NCBI GenBank assembly: GCA_002792495.1
Contig: PFOK01000141.1
Coordinates: 1-7,482, forward strand
Source of the DNA: Candidatus Peregrinibacteria bacterium CG_4_10_14_0_2_um_filter_43_11
Lineage (GTDB): Bacteria > Patescibacteriota > Gracilibacteria > UM-FILTER-43-11
Direction of reading: 5' to 3'
Length of the DNA stretch: 7,482 nt
In this document: one piece after another, positions 1-5,842 of the stretch
Numbering within the stretch: the first letter of the stretch is position 1
Layout: each line of letters starts with the position of its first letter
Position numbers and translations under genes: made by a program
The notes under the pieces: generated by a model
Seen by the model: only the letters and a program-made list of their open reading frames with translations
Told to the model about the DNA's origin: nothing
Databases searched by the model: none

Positions 1-66
1 CCTACTATTTTTTGCATCAAGGCAAAAATGGGTGGTAAAAAGCATAAGAATCACCACTATGCTCAT
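1..66 (-). CDS. possible start of a hydrophobic/secreted protein, cut by window edge
   Basis: An ATG at 66-64 on the minus strand opens a frame with no stop for 22 codons up to the edge. The first residues read MSIVVILMLFTTHFCLDAKN, a hydrophobic run that could be a signal peptide or first membrane helix. It lies 68 bases downstream of the prmC stop in the same direction. There is no visible Shine-Dalgarno sequence, but that is true of every gene here. The frame is also open upstream of the ATG, back into the end of prmC, so the open frame alone is weak evidence. I do not recognise the protein and it may be chance. Confidence 0.2.
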   Translation of the reverse strand, partial: MSIVVILMLFTTHFCLDAKNSR

Positions 67-134
67 GGTAGCGTTGGGAGTAGATAAGACATTTTCTTTA
101 TCTTTTGATGGAAAATGGGAATCCCGTCTAATGG

Positions 135-1007
135 TTATTCTGCGAAGTTCTCTCGTTCCAACATCAACATTTTTGCCTGCCCTGTCATGTTTTCCGTTCG
201 TTTTAAGGAGTAACCCGAAAGGTATTTCTCCAGAATCGCGATCTGAAACTCAAATAATTCCAAAAAAATTGCACGCGGACGAATGCTTTCTATTTGTTTC
301 ATAAAAGCTTTATAAATATCCATTCCATCCCCTCCTCCGTAAAGCGAAATATTCGGTTCAAATTTGGTTTCGGGGTGAATCTGAAAATCCGTGGGAATAT
401 AAGGCAAATTAGCCGTAACAATGACATCGCCCCCCTTAAAAATAGAATGTGGAACACTTGCAAGTAAATCGGAATGGAAAAAATGAATCCGATTTAAAAC
501 ACGATGCTTTCCGGCGTTTTTTTCCGCCACATGCAATGCGTGACGTGAGATATCGGTAGCAACCGCATGAATTCCTTCAATATTTTTTAAAACGGAAATC
601 GGAATACACCCACTTCCCGTCCCAACATCAAGTAATTTTAAATCTTGAATCTTGCCTGCCCGCCGTGGTGGGAATATTGAATTTTTAATATACGAAATAA
701 CCGAATCAACAAGTATTTCCGTGTCCGGACGGGGAATAAACACGTGACGATTGACCGCAAAATCCAAAAAATAAAACTCCCGATGACCTGTTAAATAGGC
801 CACTGGAACCCCCTTCTTCCGTTTTTCAATCAATCGTTTATAACGCCATAAATTCAAAAAACCGACTTCTTCTTCGTTATGAGCTAACAAAAAAGTAGCC
901 GGCTTTTTAATAATGTAAGAAAGTAAAATCTCCGCATCCAGTCGGGCAGACTCGGATGAGAGCAGAAGAACTTCATGACCCCACAAAAGCGCTTGTTTTA
1001 TTTGCAT
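135..1007 (-). CDS. prmC: peptide chain release factor N5-glutamine methyltransferase PrmC (HemK)
   Basis: PrmC uses S-adenosylmethionine to methylate the glutamine of the GGQ motif in release factors RF1/RF2, which aids translation termination in the cytoplasm. From the chosen start (290 aa, close to the usual 275-295) the order is: N-terminal helical domain with SARLDAEIL (about 20-28), YLTGHREFY (71-79), IPRPDTEILVD (91-101), SAM-binding motif DVGTGSGCI (127-135), catalytic NLPY (200-203) and GGGDGMDIY (224-232). The catalytic motif is usually NPPY; NLPY is also known in other N-methyltransferases such as KsgA, so activity is plausible. The frame extends 12 codons upstream to a TTG at 1043, but the ATG at 1007 (MQIKQALL) fits the usual family N-terminus better; neither has a Shine-Dalgarno sequence. 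About 11 extra residues (109-119, including FPPRRAG) sit before the SAM motif. No release-factor gene is visible beside it. The stop is TAA, 68 bases before a possible further ORF. Confidence 0.95.
   Translation of the reverse strand: MQIKQALLWGHEVLLLSSESARLDAEILLSYIIKKPATFLLAHNEEEVGFLNLWRYKRLIEKRKKGVPVAYLTGHREFYFLDFAVNRHVFIPRPDTEILVDSVISYIKNSIFPPRRAGKIQDLKLLDVGTGSGCIPISVLKNIEGIHAVATDISRHALHVAEKNAGKHRVLNRIHFFHSDLLASVPHSIFKGGDVIVTANLPYIPTDFQIHPETKFEPNISLYGGGDGMDIYKAFMKQIESIRPRAIFLELFEFQIAILEKYLSGYSLKRTENMTGQAKMLMLERENFAE
651..683 (-). repeat. repeat-like in-frame insertion inside prmC
   Basis: This stretch encodes roughly NSIFPPRRAGK between the IPRPDTEILVD segment and the SAM-binding motif, where E. 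coli PrmC (from memory) is about 11 residues shorter. It contains an imperfect GC-rich palindrome: CCCGCC at 659-664 faces GGTGGG at 667-672, with one G-T wobble on the plus strand. The CCGCCGT core also starts the hairpin repeat at 7333-7364. I infer a small palindromic repeat inserted in frame, comparable in principle to Rickettsia palindromic elements inside genes. It could instead be an ordinary variable loop. Confidence 0.35.
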
Positions 1008-1074
1008 GAGCACAGAATACAACGAAAAAGCCTGAACTTCCAATGAACATTGTGCATTTTTAAGTCAAAAGAGA

Positions 1075-2547
1075 TTAACCATTCAAAACCTCCCGTGTTT
1101 TCGGCCCTGCGCGACCGGCACCGGCATCGGCTTTGGAAGTAATGATTTGATGTTTGAGTTGATATTCGGTTAGCGCCGATTGAGTTTGAGAACCAAAATA
1201 ACCGGTACTTAAACCGGCTTCCAAAAAGCCCTCCTGAATCAAGATGTTCTGGAGCGCAAGAACCGCGTCACCGCGATCACCCAAATCCAGATTTTGAGCC
1301 AGGGCAACGGATCCCTCTTGGGCAACCGCGACACCTTTCAGTGAGAAAGAACCAAAATTGAGCTGAGAAACCAAAAGAGAACCGGCAATGGGATTCAGTG
1401 TTTTGATATCCGGCAAAGAACGTTCAACCGGAATCCATGTCTGCATTTCCTTGGGGTATTCCTTCACTTTTTCGATACGCTGATCCACCGCGGAAACAAG
1501 TGCCTTGTGAGTCTGATCGCCATAATAACCCGCGCCGGCTTGAGTGGCGTCGTTCAAAATGCCACGATCTTTTTGAAATACAAAAACGGCATCAATGGTT
1601 TGCTCGTCGTATTGACGCGAAATCGGACCATGATAATACCCAAGCTCCCACAACATGCACTGCAAAGCTTCGACTTCTTCTCCGCTCGCATTTTTGCCCA
1701 ATCCCGCCGCAAGCAACATCTGGTTTTCATGCAAGCGTTCACTTTCTTTTTTAGCCTGCAAGTTGAAAACCTTTATTTTTTCCTGAAGGGCTTCGCGTGT
1801 CCTTGGGCCAAAAACCCCCGCACCTGCGGAACTTTCGGAATCAACAATCCCCTCCTCCAACTGGAACAAGACAATCGCTGTTTTAGTGGCATCACTCAAC
1901 TCGCCATCAATAGGACCGCTATAGGTTCCAAATAAAGTGAGTGTCACCTGAAGATCTTTGATCTCGTCGGGTGAAGCGGACTCAACAGGTTTGGTGAAAA
2001 CTGTGGAAGAAGTCGTAACCGTACTTTTTTGCAAACGGGAAACGAGAGACTCCGGAAGCTGGGGGCTAATGGAAGAAAAACTCAATCCGGGCTCCACTTG
2101 GTTAGGAGTGTAATATACTTCGCCTTCTACCATACGGGCGCCCCAATTAAGAGCACGGGCAAGGCCTTCTTCCCCACGCCCCATCCAGATGTCAATACGA
2201 TCATAATCCGCACGCTCAATAATGGCGCCACCACGATCATGAACTTCGCCCACACCCAAACCGGGAATACGGATACGGGTTCCAAAAGGATAGGTTTTTG
2301 GAGCCGCGAGCATCCCCGTAAAAACTTCTGTTCCATCCGCCCCGTTTGTTCCGCGACCGTTCAAGCGAATGTCCGCCTCATAATTGCCGCGAATATAAAA
2401 CGATTGATCCGGCAAAGGCGAATAATACGCGGTTACCAAGAGCTTACGAGCAACCGGAGTGGCATTTTCGTTAGCCAGAATCGTCTGAACAGAAAAAGAA
2501 GGAATGAGAAGAATGCCGATGAGAAGAATGGATAGAAATTTTTTCAT
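1075..2547 (-). CDS. secreted 3D-domain protein with three peptidoglycan-binding modules
   Basis: A 490-residue exported protein, probably acting on or anchored to the cell wall. Residues 1-25 are a clear signal peptide (MKK, a hydrophobic core, likely cut after TILA). Residues about 37-146 form a 3D domain, the MltA-like double-psi barrel fold: VTAYYSPLPDQ near the start, then EVHDRGG and YDRIDIWMG, giving the three aspartates D104, D116 and D119 that name the family. Three PG_binding_1-like modules follow at about 194-256, 288-352 and 424-488, each ending in an AGAG-x-x-G-x-x-T pattern (AGAGVFGPRT, AGAGYYGDQT, AGAGRAGPKT). A linker rich in charged residues (257-285) and a longer spacer (353-420) separate them. 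The 3D domain suggests lytic transglycosylase-type activity, but this is inferred from the fold only. The frame could start at TTG 2565, adding six residues; I chose ATG 2547 because it begins an ideal signal peptide. The stop is TAA, 67 bases before prmC. Confidence 0.9.
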   Translation of the reverse strand: MKKFLSILLIGILLIPSFSVQTILANENATPVARKLLVTAYYSPLPDQSFYIRGNYEADIRLNGRGTNGADGTEVFTGMLAAPKTYPFGTRIRIPGLGVGEVHDRGGAIIERADYDRIDIWMGRGEEGLARALNWGARMVEGEVYYTPNQVEPGLSFSSISPQLPESLVSRLQKSTVTTSSTVFTKPVESASPDEIKDLQVTLTLFGTYSGPIDGELSDATKTAIVLFQLEEGIVDSESSAGAGVFGPRTREALQEKIKVFNLQAKKESERLHENQMLLAAGLGKNASGEEVEALQCMLWELGYYHGPISRQYDEQTIDAVFVFQKDRGILNDATQAGAGYYGDQTHKALVSAVDQRIEKVKEYPKEMQTWIPVERSLPDIKTLNPIAGSLLVSQLNFGSFSLKGVAVAQEGSVALAQNLDLGDRGDAVLALQNILIQEGFLEAGLSTGYFGSQTQSALTEYQLKHQIITSKADAGAGRAGPKTREVLNG

Positions 2548-2568
2548 ACTTTTTTGTGGGATCAAATC

Positions 2569-2584
2569 CTATTGGGATCAATAG
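2569..2584 (-). other. small hairpin in the leader of the 3D-domain gene
   Basis: CTATTG and CAATAG form a perfect 6-bp stem with a 4-base loop, ending 21 bases upstream of the ATG at 2547. It may influence translation of this gene, which has no visible Shine-Dalgarno sequence. The stem is weak and A/T-rich, so it could be chance. Confidence 0.25.
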
Positions 2585-2662
2585 AACCTCAGTGGGGTAT
2601 CCTATTAATCATGTTTATCTTACTAATCCCATTAATCCTTCTATAGAAAAATAAATCTTACT

Positions 2663-2671
2663 ATTCTACCA
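2663..2671 (-). promoter_or_regulatory. candidate extended -10 promoter of the 3D-domain gene
   Basis: On the minus strand TGGTAGAAT gives a -10 box TAGAAT (5 of 6 to TATAAT) preceded by TGn, the extended -10 pattern. No good -35 box lies at 16-18 bases. It would leave an untranslated leader of about 110 bases before ATG 2547. Confidence 0.3.
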
Positions 2672-2672
2672 C

Positions 2673-2704
2673 AAAAAACTCCACCAAGCCAGTAGCAGGG
2701 CTTG
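2673..2704 (-). terminator. candidate intrinsic terminator downstream of the peptidase gene
   Basis: On the minus strand CAAGCC (2704-2699) pairs with GGCTTG (2690-2685) around an 8-base loop. It is followed after six bases by TTTTTT (2678-2673). The stem is short and the T-run is somewhat distant, and the peptidase stop is 200 bases upstream, so this is tentative. Confidence 0.3.
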
Positions 2705-2772
2705 ATCAATTCATAAAAAATGACTAAATAACATTTTAAAATTTAAAAAAAATAGACGATTTCCAAATTGAT

Positions 2773-2929
2773 CTAATTCATTCTAATTGACCTAATTGCA
2801 CTAAGAAATATCCAAACCACAAAATCCTAAGATCCAAATATTTTGGATTTGTAGTTTATAATTTATTTGAAGTTTAGTGCTTGGTATTTGAGATTTTTTT
2901 AGGTTAATTAGAGCAATGAGTGCAATTAG
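2773..2929. repeat. degenerate CTAATT repeat pair around a central hairpin
   Basis: CTAATT occurs at 2773, 2783 and 2792 (spacing 10 and 9) on the plus strand. The reverse orientation occurs at 2906-2911 and 2924-2929 (spacing 18). CTAATTGCACT (2792-2802) is exactly inverted at 2919-2929. Between them ATCCAAA (2832-2838) and TTTGGAT (2842-2848) form a 7-bp stem. The right part overlaps the 3' end of the peptidase gene. I see a degenerate intergenic repeat and know of no function. Confidence 0.45.
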
Positions 2930-3986
2930 AGATTGCAATAAAAAATTGTTTTTTCGGAGATTTCGTCAAAACCTCCACTCGCCCTTTTTCATTCACATAA
3001 ACCATATCCTCAATACGAACGCCACCGAAGGAATCGAGATAAATTCCAGGTTCAATCGTGAACACCATGCCGGGCTGAACCCGAATGTCGGATTCCGAAG
3101 AAACCGCGGGCATCTCGTGAATTTCCAAGCCAACCCCATGCCCCGTGGAATGACCGAAGCGATCGCCATATCCCGCTTTTTTAATCACATCACGTGCCAC
3201 ACAATCGATCTCACTCAGCTTTTTACCAACTGCAATGGAAGCAATCGCTTTCTCATTCGCCTCCAAAACGATTTCATAAATTTGTTTCTGTTTTTCTGTC
3301 AGCGGTTTTGTAAAAAACACGCGTGTCATATCCGTCATGTAGCCCCGATAAGTGATCCCCATATCGATCAAAACCATCTCCCCTTTTTTGAATCGATTCG
3401 GCTCTTTTTGATGATGAACATCGGCCGTGTTTTTACCAAAACAAATGATCGGATCAAACGAAAATCCGTCCGCTCCTAAATCGCGGGCAATGGAAAGCAA
3501 ATGCCATTCTAATTCATCTTCGGACACCCCGACTTTGATATGTTGAGTCAATCGTTTTAAACATTCATCGGCTATCTTGCAGGCCTTTTTAATGATGCGA
3601 ATCTCATCAACATCTTTAATCATTCGCAGAGTATCAACCATGTCTCCAACTGATTTTAGCCGAACCTTGGGCAACGCTTTTTTGAGCGTCTGAAAACGCG
3701 AATAAGTAACATATCGCTCTTCAAAACCGACAACCTTGAAACGACTCAGTAATGTCTTGAATTCTTTTTTACCATCCACAATTTCAATCGATTTCGGAAT
3801 TTGTTTACGCGCTACCCGAAAATAACGAAAGTCCGTCATTAAAATCACTTTGCGCGGTGTGATCAAAAGCTGACCGTTCGTACCGGTGAATCCACACAAA
3901 TAACGAACATTCTGCGGCTTATACACAAGAACCGCGTTTAATTTTTGGGAACGCAATTGATTTTGAATTTTTTGAATACGATTCAT
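2904..3986 (-). CDS. Xaa-Pro peptidase, M24 family (PepP/PepQ-like)
   Basis: A cytoplasmic two-metal peptidase expected to cleave peptides next to proline (aminopeptidase P or prolidase type; sequence alone does not separate them). The 360 residues comprise a creatinase-like N-terminal domain (about 1-122, with YLCGFTGTNG at 29-38) and the pita-bread catalytic domain. All five metal ligands are present: D208 (LIDMG), D219 (MTDMT), H283 (STGHGVG), E312 (IEPG) and E326 (RIEDM). H191-H192 in VHHQK probably belong to the active site too. Length matches the roughly 355-residue members such as Bacillus YqhT. The ATG start at 3986 fits the family N-terminus; there is no Shine-Dalgarno sequence. The end is odd: about 13 residues (FFIAISNCTHCSN) follow the normal end of the domain and are encoded by the intergenic CTAATT repeat. 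It is divergent from purC and 356 bases upstream of the 3D gene. Confidence 0.93.
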   Translation of the reverse strand: MNRIQKIQNQLRSQKLNAVLVYKPQNVRYLCGFTGTNGQLLITPRKVILMTDFRYFRVARKQIPKSIEIVDGKKEFKTLLSRFKVVGFEERYVTYSRFQTLKKALPKVRLKSVGDMVDTLRMIKDVDEIRIIKKACKIADECLKRLTQHIKVGVSEDELEWHLLSIARDLGADGFSFDPIICFGKNTADVHHQKEPNRFKKGEMVLIDMGITYRGYMTDMTRVFFTKPLTEKQKQIYEIVLEANEKAIASIAVGKKLSEIDCVARDVIKKAGYGDRFGHSTGHGVGLEIHEMPAVSSESDIRVQPGMVFTIEPGIYLDSFGGVRIEDMVYVNEKGRVEVLTKSPKKQFFIAISNCTHCSN

Positions 3987-3994
3987 AATTTTTC

Positions 3995-4100
3995 TGTGAG
4001 ATTTGGGAGATTTGTAGAATATATGGGGTGTTGGTTTCGTAGAGACGTAAAATTTTACGTCTCTACAGAATGGTTAGGTATAAATCCCACAAATCTCACA
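3995..4100. repeat. MITE-like inverted repeat in the divergent peptidase/purC region
   Basis: The 17-base ends (3995-4011 and 4084-4100) are inverted copies with 15 matches; the outer 11 bases, TGTGAGATTTG against CAAATCTCACA, are exact. They flank a perfect palindrome at 4039-4066. There is no coding capacity and no clear target duplication. It occupies the space where the peptidase promoter should lie, starting 8 bases upstream of its ATG. Confidence 0.5.
4039..4066. repeat. perfect 28-bp palindrome
   Basis: The left arm GTAGAGACGTAAAA is the exact reverse complement of the right arm TTTTACGTCTCTAC, with no spacer. In RNA it would form a stem of about 12 bp with a 4-base loop. GTAGAGACG-type palindromes are, from memory, common in cyanobacteria and other genomes. 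No T-run follows, so it is not an ordinary terminator. Confidence 0.8.
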
Positions 4101-4119
4101 CATGATATTCCAAAATCGA

Positions 4120-4149
4120 TTGCCCAATCAACGCGTTTTTCGGTAATAT
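4120..4149 (+). promoter_or_regulatory. candidate purC promoter
   Basis: TTGCCC (4120-4125, 4 of 6 to TTGACA) and TAATAT (4144-4149, 4 of 6 to TATAAT) are separated by 18 bases. Transcription would begin about 35-40 bases before the purC ATG. The matches are modest and the region is A/T-rich, so other positions are possible. Confidence 0.3.
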
Positions 4150-4159
4150 GAACTTACCG
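4141..4159 (+). promoter_or_regulatory. inverted repeat overlapping the candidate purC -10 region
   Basis: CGGTAA (4141-4146) and TTACCG (4154-4159) form a perfect 6-bp inverted repeat with a 7-base spacer. It overlaps the proposed -10 box, a place where an operator would act. No regulator is known here, so an operator role is only a possibility. Confidence 0.25.
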
Positions 4160-4169
4160 TTCGTAATTT

Positions 4170-4184
4170 TTAATTCATAATTAA
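4170..4184 (+). promoter_or_regulatory. A/T palindrome just upstream of purC
   Basis: TTAATT-CAT-AATTAA ends 9 bases before the purC ATG. Nearly the same motif, with CGT in the centre, ends 6 bases before the purE ATG. It takes the place where a Shine-Dalgarno sequence would be. Shared A/T-rich repeat or leader element; function unknown. Confidence 0.3.
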
Positions 4185-4193
4185 TAATTAATC

Positions 4194-5162
4194 ATGGTTG
4201 ATCGTGCCCTCATCCAAGAAAATTTAAAAAACACGCTTACGGAAACTCATTTTACAGGCGTACAAAAAATAAAAGCGGGCAAAGTGCGCGACATGTACGA
4301 AAAAGACGGACAAAAGGTATTCATCGCCACCGACAGACAATCCGCATTTGATCGGATTTTAGCCGCCATTCCATTCAAGGGGGCGGTTTTAAATATGTTC
4401 AGTCAATTTTGGTTTGAACAAACTCAGGATATTGTCCCCAATCACATGATTGCCGTGCCGGATCCAAATGTAACCGTTGCAAAATCCGTTACCATTTTCC
4501 CTGTAGAAGTCGTGGTACGTGGCTACATCACAGGATCAACGGATACCTCGGCCTGGATGAGCTACAAACAAGGAGAACGACTGTTCTGTGGTATGCAATT
4601 GCCGGAAGGATTAAAGAAAAACCAAAAATTTGAGACCCCCATCATCACTCCTACAACCAAAGATGATAAACACGATGAAAAAATTTCCCGTGATGAAATC
4701 ATTGCCAGTGGATTAGTATCGGAAGAAAAATGGACAAAAATTGAGGAATACGCATTAGCCATATTCAAACGCGGTCAGGAAATTGCCGCCAAAAAAGGGT
4801 ATATTTTGGTGGATACCAAATATGAATTCGGCGAAGACGCGGAAGGAAACATTGTACTCGCCGATGAAATCCACACCCCGGACTCCTCACGTTTTTGGAA
4901 AGCCGATACGTACGAAGAACGACTCGCCGCAGGTCAGGAGCCGGAAAATTTTGACAAAGAATTCCTCCGCTTGTGGTTCAAAGACCATTGTGACCCGTAT
5001 AACGACCCCGAACTACCGGAAGCCCCCGATGAACTCGTGAAGGAACTTTCCGCACGCTACATCGATATTTACGAAAAAATAACCGGAAAAACATTTGATT
5101 ACCACGCCGACGAACCGATTGCCGAACGGATTCAGGAAAATCTGAATAATTATTTCGCCTAA
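4194..5162 (+). CDS. purC: phosphoribosylaminoimidazole-succinocarboxamide synthase (SAICAR synthetase)
   Basis: PurC joins CAIR and aspartate using ATP to make SAICAR in de novo purine synthesis. Recognisable segments are GKVRDMY (29-35), DRQSAFDRIL (47-56), the signature FPVEVVVRGYITGS (102-115), LVDTKYEFG (205-213) and the second signature LADEIHTPDSSRFW (222-235). At 322 residues it is longer than the E. coli enzyme (237) and resembles the yeast Ade1 form (306), including the insert TPTTKDDKHDEKIS (152-165) with its HDE-x-IS motif. I chose the ATG at 4194 because the frame gives the usual Ade1-like N-terminus; it has an A/T-rich leader and no Shine-Dalgarno sequence. It is the first gene of the rightward purC-purE-purB group, 170 bases before purE, and is divergent from the peptidase gene. 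The stop is TAA. Confidence 0.97.
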   Translation: MVDRALIQENLKNTLTETHFTGVQKIKAGKVRDMYEKDGQKVFIATDRQSAFDRILAAIPFKGAVLNMFSQFWFEQTQDIVPNHMIAVPDPNVTVAKSVTIFPVEVVVRGYITGSTDTSAWMSYKQGERLFCGMQLPEGLKKNQKFETPIITPTTKDDKHDEKISRDEIIASGLVSEEKWTKIEEYALAIFKRGQEIAAKKGYILVDTKYEFGEDAEGNIVLADEIHTPDSSRFWKADTYEERLAAGQEPENFDKEFLRLWFKDHCDPYNDPELPEAPDELVKELSARYIDIYEKITGKTFDYHADEPIAERIQENLNNYFA

Positions 5163-5174
5163 TAAAAATTCCCA

Positions 5175-5200
5175 TAGGCGCGATTCGCGAATCGCGCCTA
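5175..5200. repeat. perfect 26-bp GC-rich palindrome between purC and purE
   Basis: TAGGCGCGATTCG is followed immediately by its exact reverse complement CGAATCGCGCCTA. In RNA it gives a strong stem of about 11 bp with a CGCG loop, 12 bases after the purC stop. No T-run follows, so it is more like a REP-type repeat that may stabilise the purC 3' end than a terminator. Confidence 0.75.
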
Positions 5201-5211
5201 CCCACCCATTC

Positions 5212-5298
5212 GTCATTCCTTGCTCCGACAAGGAATCTCTCCAAATCATCCAAATAATGTAGGTGACTAGAGAGATTCCTGATCAAGTCAGGAATGAC
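5212..5298. repeat. MITE-like element with nested hairpins (GTCATTCC family)
   Basis: The ends GTCATTCCT and AGGAATGAC are exact inverted repeats, and arms of about 30 and 29 bases (5212-5241, 5270-5298) match with a few differences, both containing GGAATCTCTC-type ends. Each arm is itself a hairpin: ATTCCTTG/CAAGGAAT on the left and ATTCCTGA/TCAGGAAT on the right. The spacer of about 28 bases is unrelated to either arm. Elements of this GTCATTCC...GGAAT style are widespread in bacterial intergenic DNA. It carries no gene and no clear target duplication. Confidence 0.65.
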
Positions 5299-5311
5299 CA
5301 ATAAGAAAAAT

Positions 5312-5326
5312 TTAATTCGTAATTAA
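5312..5326 (+). promoter_or_regulatory. A/T palindrome just upstream of purE
   Basis: TTAATT-CGT-AATTAA ends 6 bases before the purE ATG and nearly repeats the motif in front of purC. The purB leader has an imperfect relative at 5817-5834. No Shine-Dalgarno sequence is present. Confidence 0.3.
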
Positions 5327-5332
5327 ACTACT

Positions 5333-5791
5333 ATGCTCGTTCCAATCATCATGGGCTCCAAAATCGACCAACCCCACGCCGAACAAATCGCCGCAATACT
5401 CGCGGAATTCGGAGTACGCAGTGAAATGTACATCGCTTCCGCTCACAAAGTGCCGGAACTCGCACTGGACATTGTTCAAGAATTCAACCAATCGGATGAA
5501 CCTATTGTTTACATCACCATGGCAGGAAGGAGCAACGCCCTTTCCGGTTTCGTCGCCGCCAATTCCATTCACCCTGTCATCGCGTGCCCCCCATTTAAAG
5601 ATAAAGCGGACTATTTGGTCAACATTCATTCCACACTCAATATGCCAAGTGACACGCCGAATATGACAGTACTTGACCCACGAAACGCAGCACTTGCGGC
5701 TATTCGCATTCTGGCGCTGACCGATGAAAAACTCCAAAGAGAAGTTGCCGCCTACATCAAGGCTGTGAAAGACGATTTCGTGAATGGGTAA
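5333..5791 (+). CDS. purE: class II-type phosphoribosylaminoimidazole carboxylase PurE
   Basis: PurE makes CAIR, the substrate of PurC. At 152 residues it has the size of a stand-alone PurE. Its motifs match the class II group (AIR carboxylase, using CO2 directly, as in the animal PAICS enzyme) rather than class I N5-CAIR mutase: SAHK at 36-39 instead of SAHRTP, AGRSNAL at 64-70 instead of the class I GGAAHLPG loop, and VIACPPF at 82-88, close to VISCPPL in human PAICS. A class II enzyme needs no PurK, and no purK is seen here. One unusual point: the phosphate-binding loop reads GSKIDQP (8-14), where the family normally has GSxSD, so a conserved Ser is Ile. Start is ATG 5333 with an A/T-rich leader; stop is TAA. 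It lies 170 bases after purC and 51 before purB, probably in one transcription unit, though palindromes lie in the first gap. Confidence 0.95.
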   Translation: MLVPIIMGSKIDQPHAEQIAAILAEFGVRSEMYIASAHKVPELALDIVQEFNQSDEPIVYITMAGRSNALSGFVAANSIHPVIACPPFKDKADYLVNIHSTLNMPSDTPNMTVLDPRNAALAAIRILALTDEKLQREVAAYIKAVKDDFVNG

Positions 5792-5842
5792 ACCGTTTTG
5801 CTATGAAGTTTAAAAATTTAAAATTCTAAATTAAAAATTAAT

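Larger units (their letters stand above)
2548..2903. other. AT-rich intergenic region between peptidase and 3D gene
   Basis: No gene is visible in these 356 bases on either strand. They hold, from right to left in the direction of the flanking genes, degenerate CTAATT repeats with a short hairpin, an A/T-rich tract (about 2717-2757), a possible terminator (2673-2704), a possible extended -10 box (2663-2671), GGATTA-like degenerate repeats (about 2597-2640) and a hairpin near the start of the 3D gene. Confidence 0.6.

Noticed and set aside
9..28. TTTTTGC/GCAAAAA inverted repeat near the left edge
   Set aside because: The stem is mostly A-T, and no T-run follows on either strand; not a convincing terminator.
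32..304. Plus-strand open frame of 90 codons at the left edge
   Set aside because: It is antisense to the 3' end of prmC, has no recognisable domain and no leader signal.
2029..2535. Long plus-strand open frame of 168 codons
   Set aside because: It lies wholly antisense to the signal peptide and 3D domain of a convincing gene and has low-complexity, basic composition.
4978..5301. Minus-strand frame beginning MVIPDLIRNL
   Set aside because: This is the translation of the GTCATTCC-type repeat plus antisense purC; such peptides are common false predictions.
5163..5332. CRISPR-like or tandem array suggested by repeated palindromes
   Set aside because: The two elements differ in sequence and there are no evenly spaced direct repeats or spacers.
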